Shown here: positions 6,655 through 11,981 of the stretch, piece after piece
Layout: each line of letters opens with the position of its first letter
Position numbering within the stretch: the stretch's first letter is position 1
Source: an uncultured Magnetococcales bacterium
Lineage (GTDB): Bacteria > Pseudomonadota > Magnetococcia > Magnetococcales > Magnetaquicoccaceae
Length of the DNA: 11,981 nt
Assembly (NCBI GenBank): GCA_903913345.1
Contig: CAIWLA010000066.1
Coordinates: 1-11,981, forward strand
Direction: 5' to 3'
Notes under the pieces: model-generated
The model's database searches: none
The model's input: the letters and a program-made list of their open reading frames with translations, nothing else
Told to the model about the DNA's origin: nothing
Program-made: the position numbers and the translations under genes

Positions 6655-7210
6655 GCGTCAAACTCGAACAGGATGCCCTTCGGGCAAAAAAACAACGGCA
6701 GCAAGAAGAGCATGGGGGATCTGCCCCACCACCCCGCCGGGGAGCGACACTCCCCGGACCCTCGCCATGATTTGCCACAGCCTTTGGCCGTGTGTGGATA
6801 TCCATTCCACCAAAGAAAAAGGCGATCTCCTGTGCCGCCGTCTCCGGGGCATCCGAACCATGCACCGCATTGGCCTCAATGCTGGTGGCAAAATCGGCCC
6901 GAATGGTCCCCGGCGCGGCATTGGCCGGATTGGTGGCCCCCATGATCTCCCGATGCCGGGCAATGGCCCCCTCCCCCTCCAAAACCTGCACCACAATAGG
7001 CCCCGAACTCATGTAGGTCACCAGGTCGGCATAGAACGGCCGCCCCCGATGCACGGCATAAAAGGCTCCCGCCTGCAGGGCAGACAGATGCAACATCCTG
7101 CTCGCCACAATGCGCAACCCGGCCGATTCAAAACGGGTATAAATGTGACCAATGACGTTCTTGGCAACGGCATCGGGCTTGATGATGGAAAGGGTCCGTT
7201 CGTAAGCCAT
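6608..7210 (-). CDS. ndk: Nucleoside diphosphate kinase with abnormal C-terminal extension
   Basis: Ndk transfers the gamma phosphate from ATP to nucleoside diphosphates through a phospho-histidine and balances NTP and dNTP pools. Residues 1-133 are a normal Ndk: [15 protein letters not shown] at 4-18, the [11 protein letters not shown] loop at 94-104, and the active-site H117 in [10 protein letters not shown]. The family normally ends near residue 140, whereas this frame runs to 200. Residues 134-142 (GGMDIHTRP) are also encoded in the repeat at 6063-6119, where the next codon is TAG; here it is AAG (K143), so the frame reads on through a GC-rich hairpin and a Cys-rich tail (CSSCCRC at 167-173) and into the DUF4160 gene. 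Either this is a true stop-loss or there is a base error at 6784. The start is firm: AAGGAG lies 7 nt before the ATG. DnaA boxes precede the Shine-Dalgarno. Confidence 0.9.
   Translation of the reverse strand: MAYERTLSIIKPDAVAKNVIGHIYTRFESAGLRIVASRMLHLSALQAGAFYAVHRGRPFYADLVTYMSSGPIVVQVLEGEGAIARHREIMGATNPANAAPGTIRADFATSIEANAVHGSDAPETAAQEIAFFFGGMDIHTRPKAVANHGEGPGSVAPRRGGGADPPCSSCCRCFFARRASCSSLTHANHIERVGVSMLFL
6737..6757. repeat. GC-rich hairpin inside the ndk extension
   Basis: A perfect 8-bp inverted repeat (CCGGGGAG / CTCCCCGG) around a 5-nt loop, followed on the plus strand by ACC. It lies just past copy 2 of the 57-bp repeat, at about the position where a post-ndk terminator would sit, but no T-run follows on the minus strand. 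It resembles the palindromes at 6022-6057 and 8459-8479. Confidence 0.7.
6771..6827 (-). repeat. 57-bp direct repeat, copy 2 (ndk 3' end)
   Basis: Matches 6063-6119 with three mismatches. One of them changes TAG into the in-frame AAG at 6782-6784 of ndk. Another (at 6778) breaks one base pair of the hairpin seen intact in copy 1. The upstream boundary falls inside the ndk codons for EIAFFF, so the repeat includes true ndk coding sequence or abuts it. Confidence 0.85.
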
Positions 7211-7226
7211 CTACTTGCTCCTTCGC

Positions 7227-7247
7227 TGTGGATAAACCTGTGGATAA
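7227..7247 (+). promoter_or_regulatory. Two tandem perfect DnaA boxes upstream of ndk
   Basis: TGTGGATAA occurs at 7227-7235 and 7239-7247, which is TTATCCACA on the ndk strand, the exact consensus DnaA box, twice in the same orientation, 12 bp from start to start. They end only 17 bp before the ndk start codon and lie between its Shine-Dalgarno and the likely promoter. One weaker box (TGTGGCTAA, 7329-7337, one mismatch) and one poorer box (TGTAAATAA, 7339-7347, two mismatches) occur about 90 bp away. DnaA binding here could regulate ndk, as DnaA boxes do at nrdAB in E. coli. Confidence 0.75.
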
Positions 7248-7270
7248 AAGTGGAACAAAACCTGAAAAAC

Positions 7271-7300
7271 ATTGTACAACACATTGACTATAAAAAACAA
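7271..7300 (-). promoter_or_regulatory. Putative ndk promoter
   Basis: On the minus strand, TTGTTT (7295-7300) is separated by 18 nt from TACAAT (7271-7276, 5 of 6 matches to the -10 consensus). The predicted start near 7264 would leave both DnaA boxes in the first 40 transcribed bases, where bound DnaA would act as a repressor or roadblock. Confidence 0.45.
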
Positions 7301-7348
7301 TTCACCAAAACTCGCCGCTTTCCCATCCTGTGGCTAACTGTAAATAAC

Positions 7349-7377
7349 TTGATCTCTGTCGCGCCACCCTATATATT
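7349..7377 (+). promoter_or_regulatory. Putative sigma70-type promoter of the LolA-like gene
   Basis: TTGATC (7349-7354), 17-nt spacer, TATATT (7372-7377, 5 of 6 matches). The predicted start near 7384 gives a 5' leader of about 73 nt that contains the C11 tract. Confidence 0.55.
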
Positions 7378-7405
7378 CCCAGCCGGGGTGGTCGTCCTCT
7401 TGATT

Positions 7406-7416
7406 CCCCCCCCCCC
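7406..7416 (+). repeat. C11 homopolymer tract in the leader of the LolA-like gene
   Basis: Eleven consecutive cytosines, 40 nt before the start codon and downstream of the putative promoter. Tracts of this length are prone to slipped-strand change, which could alter leader structure and expression, though not the reading frame. Confidence 0.8.
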
Positions 7417-7456
7417 TCATTCGTCAGCGCATTTTTTTGGGAGAGAGAACCCTGCT

Positions 7457-8377
7457 ATGCACATCCCTTTGCCGTATAAAACAGGCGGGTTTGCCGTTCT
7501 TTTGTGCCTGTCCGCCGCCATGACCTACCCAACCACAGCACGGGCCGCCGTGTGGTATCTGGGGGAATTTTCCGCCGACATCGTCATCACCGACCCGCAG
7601 ACCCCGGACAACAAGGCACGGGGCACCTTTTATGTGGGCAAAGACCGCTTCCGGGCCGAAGGAACCCATCAGGGCAAACAAAAGGCCCTGATCGTGCACC
7701 CACAAGAGCACAAGGTCTGGATGCTCTTTCCAGAAGAGAAGAGCTACTATGCCGGACCCGGTGGTGCCCCGGTCCCCCCCAAGCCGGACATCGACCGGTT
7801 GCCGGGTGATGCCGACGGCCCATGCAAACAGGATAGATCCATTACCTGCGCACGGCTAGGGACAGAAACGCTCAACGGCATCGAAACGGAAAAATGGGAG
7901 ATCAAGATCATCCCACCCACCCCACCCACGGGACAGTCAACCGGGACATCCTCCCCAGACCAGTCGGTACAAAAGGTGACGGTATGGGCCGATCCCGCCC
8001 GACACATTGTCATCCGGCAACAGCCCGAAGCCGGTCCCACCACGGAACGGGTTCTGGCGGCCACGGAAAAAATCGCCGACCGCTCCACGGAAAAATGGGC
8101 CATTTCACAAAGCTATCAGGGAACCACCCACCAGTTTTTCCGTTGGGTGGACAGCAAACTGCGCGTACCCGTCCGGGAAGAGGAAGAGGGCAAAGTGGTG
8201 ATGGAACTGGTCCATATTCAGGAAGGACACCAGGCGGATACACTGTTTGAAATTCCTAAAGATTACAAGGAAATACAACGTCCCGATCCCCCGGTGGAGA
8301 GGGGACAGGAGCCGCCGAAAGCGGGTGATGTGCCACCACCGGCTCCGGCACAACCCGGCAAATTGCAGTATCACTGA
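7457..8377 (+). CDS. Exported LolA-like / DUF4412-like protein
   Basis: 306 residues from the ATG at 7457. The frame is open for 271 codons further upstream, but that stretch is antisense to ndk and is not coding. The N-terminus is a signal peptide: K8, hydrophobic GFAVLLCLSAAM (11-22) and a cleavage site near TARA-AVWY (about residue 30), so the protein is periplasmic or surface-exposed. There is no lipobox. The mature part has beta-rich segments resembling the LolA/LolB fold: FSADIVIT (38-45), KARGTFYVGKDRFRAEG (53-69), KALIVHPQEHKVWMLFPEEKSYY (76-98), and near the end FFRWVDSKLRVPV (227-239) and LVHIQEGHQADTLFEIPKDYKEI (251-273). This pattern fits DUF4412-type proteins of unknown role; binding of a lipid or hydrophobic ligand is inference. 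C123 and C131 could form a disulfide. The C-terminal 30 residues are Pro-rich. A GGGAG lies 13 nt before the start. Confidence 0.8.
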   Translation: MHIPLPYKTGGFAVLLCLSAAMTYPTTARAAVWYLGEFSADIVITDPQTPDNKARGTFYVGKDRFRAEGTHQGKQKALIVHPQEHKVWMLFPEEKSYYAGPGGAPVPPKPDIDRLPGDADGPCKQDRSITCARLGTETLNGIETEKWEIKIIPPTPPTGQSTGTSSPDQSVQKVTVWADPARHIVIRQQPEAGPTTERVLAATEKIADRSTEKWAISQSYQGTTHQFFRWVDSKLRVPVREEEEGKVVMELVHIQEGHQADTLFEIPKDYKEIQRPDPPVERGQEPPKAGDVPPPAPAQPGKLQYH

Positions 8378-8411
8378 TCCCTTTGACCGGGATCCTCTGT
8401 GAACTGCAACG

Positions 8412-8460
8412 GGAGGCTTTGCCCCCGACCCCACCCGAGGCCTTGCCCCTGGACCCCACC
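8412..8460 (+). repeat. Imperfect tandem repeat in the gap before yebC
   Basis: Two adjacent units of about 24 bp (GAGGC[T/C]TTGCCCC...GACCCCACC, about 8413-8435 and 8437-8460) differ by a few substitutions and one indel. They run straight into the palindrome at 8459-8479. The gap 8378-8590 otherwise holds only the yebC promoter. Confidence 0.6.
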
Positions 8461-8479
8461 AGGGGGATAATCCCCCTGG
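8459..8479. repeat. GC-rich palindrome of the GGGTCC family
   Basis: A perfect 9-bp inverted repeat (CCAGGGGGA / TCCCCCTGG) around TAA, followed by ACCCC. The same arrangement, a palindrome then ACC or ACACCC, occurs at 6737-6757 and 6022-6057 in the same orientation. It could form an RNA hairpin after the LolA-like gene but has no T-run, so it is not a standard terminator. Confidence 0.7.
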
Positions 8480-8534
8480 ACCCCTGATCGTTGAAAATGA
8501 TTTGGGAAAACAGGGGGGGAACGGGTAGAGGCGG

Positions 8535-8563
8535 TTGGCAGAACGGTTCACCGAAAAAATAAT
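8535..8563 (+). promoter_or_regulatory. Putative promoter of the yebC-ruvCAB-ybgC cluster
   Basis: TTGGCA (8535-8540, 5 of 6) and AATAAT (8558-8563, 5 of 6) are 17 nt apart. The start near 8570 gives a leader of about 20 nt that just contains the yebC Shine-Dalgarno. It is the best sigma70-type match in the window. I see no LexA-like box in it. Confidence 0.65.
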
Positions 8564-8590
8564 GCCACAGTCAGTGTTTAGGAGTCGTGT

Positions 8591-9337
8591 ATGGCAGGAC
8601 ATAGCAAGTGGGCCAATATTAAAATCCGCAAAGGGGCACAAGATGCCAAACGCGGGAAAATATTTACCAAATTGATCCGTGAAATCACCACCGCCGCCCG
8701 TCTGGGAGGCGGTGATCTGGCCGCCAATGCCCGTTTGCGCGGTGCGGTGCTCGCCGCCCGGATGCAAAACATGCCCAAAGACACCACGGAACGGGCCATC
8801 AAACGGGGGGCCGGCGGCCTCGATGGGGCCAACTATGAGGAGGCCCGCTACGAGGGATATGGACCAGGGGGGGTGGCGGTGATTGTGCAAACATTGACCG
8901 ACAATTATAATCGCACCGTCGCCGATGTGCGCCATGCCTTCACCAAATATGCCGGCAACCTGGGCACGGCGGGCTGCGTCTCCTATCTGTTTGACAGCAA
9001 AGGAGCACTGGTCTTTGAAGGCTGCAACGAGGATGCCCTGATCGAGGCCGCTCTGGAGGCGGGTGCCGAAGATGTGGTGGCGGACGGAACCACCTTTGAG
9101 GTCATCACGGCCCCGGACCAGCTCCACGCGATACAAGAAACCTTGGCCCAGGCGGGCTTCAACCCCATGCAGGCCGAATTGATCATGCGACCACAAAACA
9201 GCGTCACCCTGGACGAAAAACAGGCCAGCTCCATGCTGAAACTGATGGATATGCTGGAAGACAATGACGATGTGCAAAAGGTTTATGCCAATTTTGACAT
9301 TCCCGACGAAATCCTGGAACGCCTGGCCAACGGTTAG
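8591..9337 (+). CDS. yebC: YebC/TACO1-family protein
   Basis: 248 residues, the family's normal length, starting with the signature MAGHSKWANIKIRKGAQDAK, then RGKIFTKLIREITTAARLGG. Further conserved blocks are NARLRGAVLAARMQNMPKDT (46-65), ERAIKRGAGG (67-76), YEGYGPGGVAVIV (87-99), TDNYNRTVADVRHAFTKYAGNLG (103-125), and the C-terminal LMDMLEDNDDVQKVYANFD (218-236). YebC-family proteins are cytoplasmic; they have been described as DNA-binding regulators and, more recently, as factors that relieve ribosome stalling, including at proline stretches. The subgroup here cannot be decided by eye. AGGAG at 8580-8584 lies 6 nt before the ATG. It is first in the cluster, 9 bp before ruvC, an old and widespread arrangement. 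Confidence 0.95.
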   Translation: MAGHSKWANIKIRKGAQDAKRGKIFTKLIREITTAARLGGGDLAANARLRGAVLAARMQNMPKDTTERAIKRGAGGLDGANYEEARYEGYGPGGVAVIVQTLTDNYNRTVADVRHAFTKYAGNLGTAGCVSYLFDSKGALVFEGCNEDALIEAALEAGAEDVVADGTTFEVITAPDQLHAIQETLAQAGFNPMQAELIMRPQNSVTLDEKQASSMLKLMDMLEDNDDVQKVYANFDIPDEILERLANG

Positions 9338-9346
9338 GGCGGGGAG

Positions 9347-9862
9347 ATGCGCGTCATGGGGATCGATCCCGGCACCACCACCACCGGCTGGGGCATTGTG
9401 GAATCCAACGGCACCACTCTGCGCCATGTGGCCAGTGGCTGTATTCGTACCCAGACCGGAGAGTCCCTCCCCTCCCGGTTGGGGAAGATTTTTGCGGAAC
9501 TGACCCGGATCATTATCGAATATCAGCCACAAGAGGCCATCGTCGAAGAGATATTTGTCTCCCACAACGTGCAGAGTGCCCTGAAGCTGGGCCATGCCCG
9601 TGGCGTTGCCATCGCGGCGGCCCACCAGCGGGGATTGCCGATTCACGAATATACCGCCTTGCAGGTCAAAAAGGCGGTGGTGGGTTATGGTCACGCCGAA
9701 AAAGGGCAAATGCAGGAGATGGTCCGAATTTTGCTGTGCATGGCCAAGAGTGCCCCCCAGGATGCGGCGGATGCCTTGGGGGTGGCCATCTGTCACCTGA
9801 ACCATCTGCCCGCCCAACGGCTGCGGACGATCGATCCATCCCGTGTGGAGAAACACCCATGA
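9347..9862 (+). CDS. ruvC: Holliday junction resolvase RuvC
   Basis: 171 residues. RuvC is the endonuclease that cuts Holliday junctions symmetrically in the RuvABC resolvasome. The RNase H-like fold shows its four acidic metal ligands: D7 in MGIDPGTTTTGWG, E67 in AIVEEIFV, and D139 and D142 in SAPQDAADALGVA. The DNA-contact region SALKLGHARGVAIAAA (77-92) is intact. The start at 9347 retains the full first strand, although the GGGGAG run directly abuts it. A second ATG at 9356 would be 9 nt from that run but would trim the strand to MGIDPG. It lies 9 bp after yebC, and its stop overlaps the ruvA start as ATGA (9859-9862). Confidence 0.96.
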   Translation: MRVMGIDPGTTTTGWGIVESNGTTLRHVASGCIRTQTGESLPSRLGKIFAELTRIIIEYQPQEAIVEEIFVSHNVQSALKLGHARGVAIAAAHQRGLPIHEYTALQVKKAVVGYGHAEKGQMQEMVRILLCMAKSAPQDAADALGVAICHLNHLPAQRLRTIDPSRVEKHP

Positions 9863-10515
9863 TTGCCCTGTTGCGCGGTATCCTGGCAGAGAAGCATCCA
9901 GACCATGTGATACTGGACGTGGGAGGGGTGGGTTATCGGGTTTTTATCACCCTCTTCACCTACGAAAAACTCCCCAACCTGGGCGAAGAGGTGCGCATCC
10001 TCACCCTGACTTATGTGCGCGAGGATGCCCTGCATCTGTACGGATTTTCTTCTCCAGAAGAGAAGATGCTGTTTGTTTTACTGAATAATGTCACTGGGAT
10101 AGGCACACGTCTGGCCATTTCCGCGCTCTCCACGCTGGGCACCTCCACCCTGGCAACGGCCATCATGACGGACGATCTGAATACCCTCTGTCTGATTCCC
10201 GGTGTGGGGCGAAAAACGGCGCAACGGTTGGTGATCGAATTGAAAGATCGTCTCCCCGCCGGCCTCCCGGTGGCCCCGGTCGGCGGAACAGGCCAGGGGG
10301 AGAGCGGGGGGAGTGGGACAGAGGCCGCCGCACTCCAGCCCCCCTCCCGAACCTTGTTGCGCGAGGAGTTGACCTCGGCCCTGATGAATCTGGGGTACAA
10401 ACGACCGGAGGTGGAACGGGTGTTGGGTCAACTGCTCTCCGGGTCACGGATTGCGACGGTTGGTGAGGGGTTGCGGGCTGCCCTCAGGGCGTTGGCCCGT
10501 CCGGTGACGGAATGA
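9859..10515 (+). CDS. ruvA: Holliday junction branch-migration protein RuvA
   Basis: 218 residues, slightly longer than E. coli RuvA (203). RuvA tetramers bind the four-way junction and load the RuvB motor. Domain I is at 1-64, with the acidic pin E55/D56 in [12 protein letters not shown]. Domain II has two helix-hairpin-helix motifs, [13 protein letters not shown] (78-90) and [16 protein letters not shown] (113-128). A flexible Gly-rich linker (about 141-165) leads to domain III (166-212), which contacts RuvB. The start is the ATG in the ATGA overlap with ruvC; the frame is open further upstream, but there it runs inside ruvC. The extra length is mostly in the linker. The stop overlaps ruvB by 4 nt. 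Confidence 0.96.
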   Translation: MIALLRGILAEKHPDHVILDVGGVGYRVFITLFTYEKLPNLGEEVRILTLTYVREDALHLYGFSSPEEKMLFVLLNNVTGIGTRLAISALSTLGTSTLATAIMTDDLNTLCLIPGVGRKTAQRLVIELKDRLPAGLPVAPVGGTGQGESGGSGTEAAALQPPSRTLLREELTSALMNLGYKRPEVERVLGQLLSGSRIATVGEGLRAALRALARPVTE

Positions 10516-11549
10516 ACCCAGACGATGCAGACCAACGTCTATTGTCTTCCGCCCCGGCGTCGACCGAAGGCCCGGCGGATCCGGCCCTGCGACCCCGACA
10601 ACTGACCGAGTTTATTGGCCAGAGCAAATTGAAAACCAATCTGATGGTCTTTTTGCAGGCGGCCAAAAACCGGGGGGACGCCATGGACCATCTGTTGCTG
10701 TACGGACCACCCGGATTGGGAAAGACCACCCTGGCCCGCATTATTGCCCTGGAATTGGGGGTCGGTCTGCGTACCACCTCTGGACCCATCATTGAAAAGG
10801 CCGGGGATCTGGCGGCACTGCTCACCAATCTGGAACGGGGAGATGTGTTGTTTGTCGATGAAATCCACCGCCTCAGCCCCTCGGTGGAGGAAATTTTGTA
10901 TCCAGCCATGGAGGATTATCAACTGGATATTCTGATTGGCGAAGGACCATCGGCCCGATCGATCAAGATTGACCTGCCCCCGTTCACCCTGGTGGGGGCC
11001 ACCACGCGGATCGGCATGTTGACCAACCCGTTGCGGGATCGGTTCGGCATTCTGGCCCACATGGAATTTTATCAACCGGAAGAGTTGGCGGCCATTCTCC
11101 GCCGTTCGGCCCGTCTATTGCACGTCACCCTGGATGATTCGGGTGCCCAGGAGATTGCCCGCCGCGCCCGTGGAACGCCGCGCATTGCCAACCGCCTGCT
11201 CAAACGGGTACGGGATTTTGCGGAAATCATGGGCCGAGGCTGCGTGGACCAGGAGATGGCCAGCCATGCCCTGGATCTCCTGGAGGTGGATCACCGGGGG
11301 CTGGACGGCATGGATCGCTTTTTTCTGTGTACCATCATGGATAAATTTGCGGGTGGACCCGTGGGACTGGATACCCTCTCGGCGGCCATCAGCGAGACCC
11401 GTGACACCATCGAGGATGTGGTGGAACCCTACTTGTTGCAAGAAGGATTTTTGGATCGCACCCCGCGCGGTCGCCGGGCGACACCACTGGCCTATCACCA
11501 TCTGGGCCGGGAATCGGCACTGTCCAGCCGGCAAGAGTGGTTATCGTGA
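10512..11549 (+). CDS. ruvB: Holliday junction ATP-dependent helicase RuvB
   Basis: 345 residues, the usual length. RuvB is the AAA+ hexameric motor of branch migration. Motifs: [12 protein letters not shown] (26-37), Walker [10 protein letters not shown] (65-73), Walker B FVDEIHR (114-120), sensor 1 GATTR (162-166), the arginine-finger region LRDRFGI (174-180), sensor 2 [10 protein letters not shown] (221-230), and a C-terminal winged helix with [17 protein letters not shown] (305-321). All catalytic residues are present. The start is the ATG in an ATGA overlap with ruvA (10512-10515), and the stop overlaps ybgC as GTGA (11546-11549). Adjacent, coupled ruvA and ruvB support equimolar assembly of the complex. 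Confidence 0.98.
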   Translation: MNPDDADQRLLSSAPASTEGPADPALRPRQLTEFIGQSKLKTNLMVFLQAAKNRGDAMDHLLLYGPPGLGKTTLARIIALELGVGLRTTSGPIIEKAGDLAALLTNLERGDVLFVDEIHRLSPSVEEILYPAMEDYQLDILIGEGPSARSIKIDLPPFTLVGATTRIGMLTNPLRDRFGILAHMEFYQPEELAAILRRSARLLHVTLDDSGAQEIARRARGTPRIANRLLKRVRDFAEIMGRGCVDQEMASHALDLLEVDHRGLDGMDRFFLCTIMDKFAGGPVGLDTLSAAISETRDTIEDVVEPYLLQEGFLDRTPRGRRATPLAYHHLGRESALSSRQEWLS

Positions 11550-11977
11550 CGAAAGATGCTTTCTTTTGGCCCATTCGGGTTTATTATGAAGAGACAGACG
11601 CGGGCGGTGTGGTCTACCACAGCCGCTACCTGCACTTCATGGAGCGGGCCAGGACCGAATGGTTGCGTCAGTGGGGGTTCAGCCAGGAGCGGCTTGGCCG
11701 GGAACGGGGTCTGCTGTTCGCCGTCATGAAAATGGAGATCCAGTTTTTGGCTCCGGCACGGTTGGATGACACCTTGACCGTCTCGGTGATATTGCAGGAA
11801 CAAAGGCTGGCCAGTTTGACCCTGCAGCAGGCGGTGTACCGTGATCAGGACCAACGACAACTGATTCAGGCCGTGGTACGCATCGTCGCGCTGGACAACC
11901 GGTTCAAGCCAACCCGTCTGCCGGACGATCTGTTGCACGCCTTGCGTGACCCGGAACGCCGCACCAGTCGCCCGTGA
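11546..11977 (+). CDS. ybgC: Acyl-CoA thioesterase YbgC (Tol-Pal cluster)
   Basis: 143 residues from GTG 11546, the normal length. It is a hot-dog-fold thioesterase of the 4-hydroxybenzoyl-CoA thioesterase class. The signature is [19 protein letters not shown] (11-29) with catalytic D18 and H25, followed by [14 protein letters not shown] (31-44). The family hydrolyses acyl-CoA or acyl-ACP and is found with tolQ-tolR-tolA-tolB-pal, probably linked to phospholipid metabolism at the inner membrane. GTG 11546 is chosen because it overlaps the ruvB stop as GTGA, matching the overlaps at ruvC/ruvA and ruvA/ruvB. A GTG at 11537 would add MVI only. The window ends 4 bases after the stop, so the expected tolQ lies just outside. 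Confidence 0.93.
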   Translation: MTKDAFFWPIRVYYEETDAGGVVYHSRYLHFMERARTEWLRQWGFSQERLGRERGLLFAVMKMEIQFLAPARLDDTLTVSVILQEQRLASLTLQQAVYRDQDQRQLIQAVVRIVALDNRFKPTRLPDDLLHALRDPERRTSRP

Positions 11978-11981
11978 ACCA

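Noticed and set aside
6063..6827. CRISPR-like interpretation of the 57-bp repeats
   Set aside because: Only two copies, about 650 bp apart with genes between them, and no cas genes.
6644..7456. Upstream extension of the LolA-like frame, giving a 577-residue protein
   Set aside because: The extension is antisense to ndk, while a signal peptide, promoter and start codon fit the ATG at 7457.
8376..8394. Hairpin GATCCC/GGGATC overlapping the stop of the LolA-like gene
   Set aside because: A six-pair stem with a 7-nt loop and no following T-run; it may be chance.
8105..9856. Long minus-strand open frame (583 codons) opposite yebC and ruvC
   Set aside because: It is antisense to two certain genes and shows no recognisable domain; GC-rich coding DNA often leaves such open shadows.

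Overview
The window looks like chromosomal DNA of a fairly GC-rich, Gram-negative proteobacterium. Three conserved gene blocks support this: ndk next to rlmN, the series yebC-ruvC-ruvA-ruvB-ybgC (ybgC normally leads into tol-pal), and a DciA-type helicase loader. The short GGGTCC-type palindromes between genes resemble repeats I associate with alphaproteobacteria and magnetococci, but I cannot fix the taxon.

Layout. 1-901 (minus): 5' part of a polytopic membrane protein that runs off the left edge. 975-1472 (plus): dciA, with a duplicated start region in front of it. 1543-6437 (minus): DUF2442 gene, rlmN, an ABC-type AAA ATPase, a small TOPRIM-like partner and a B12-type radical SAM protein, in that order of transcription. 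The DUF4160 gene and ndk lie upstream of these on the same strand, so the minus run reaches back to 7210. 7211-7456: divergent promoter region with two perfect DnaA boxes, an AT-rich stretch and a C11 tract. 7457-8377 (plus): exported LolA-like protein. 8378-8590: palindromic repeats and a good sigma70-type promoter. 8591-11977 (plus): yebC, ruvC, ruvA, ruvB, ybgC. The last three junctions are 4-nt stop/start overlaps.

How it fits together. The right half is housekeeping: Holliday-junction processing (RuvABC), a YebC-family regulator/translation factor and the thioesterase of the Tol-Pal cluster. The left half is an ordinary ndk-rlmN neighbourhood that appears to have taken up accessory genes at two points. 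A DUF4160-DUF2442 pair lies between ndk and rlmN and is bracketed by 57-bp direct repeats that include the ndk 3' end. An ATPase plus TOPRIM-like partner follows rlmN, joined to it by a TTGA overlap and internally by an ATGA overlap. That two-gene module, possibly with the downstream radical SAM gene, is the best candidate here for an undescribed system. It resembles ATPase-nuclease defence pairs in architecture only.

Two regulatory oddities deserve attention. Tandem DnaA boxes lie just ahead of ndk, a dNTP-synthesis gene. Ndk itself appears to have lost its stop codon, which gives a 200-residue ORF instead of about 142.
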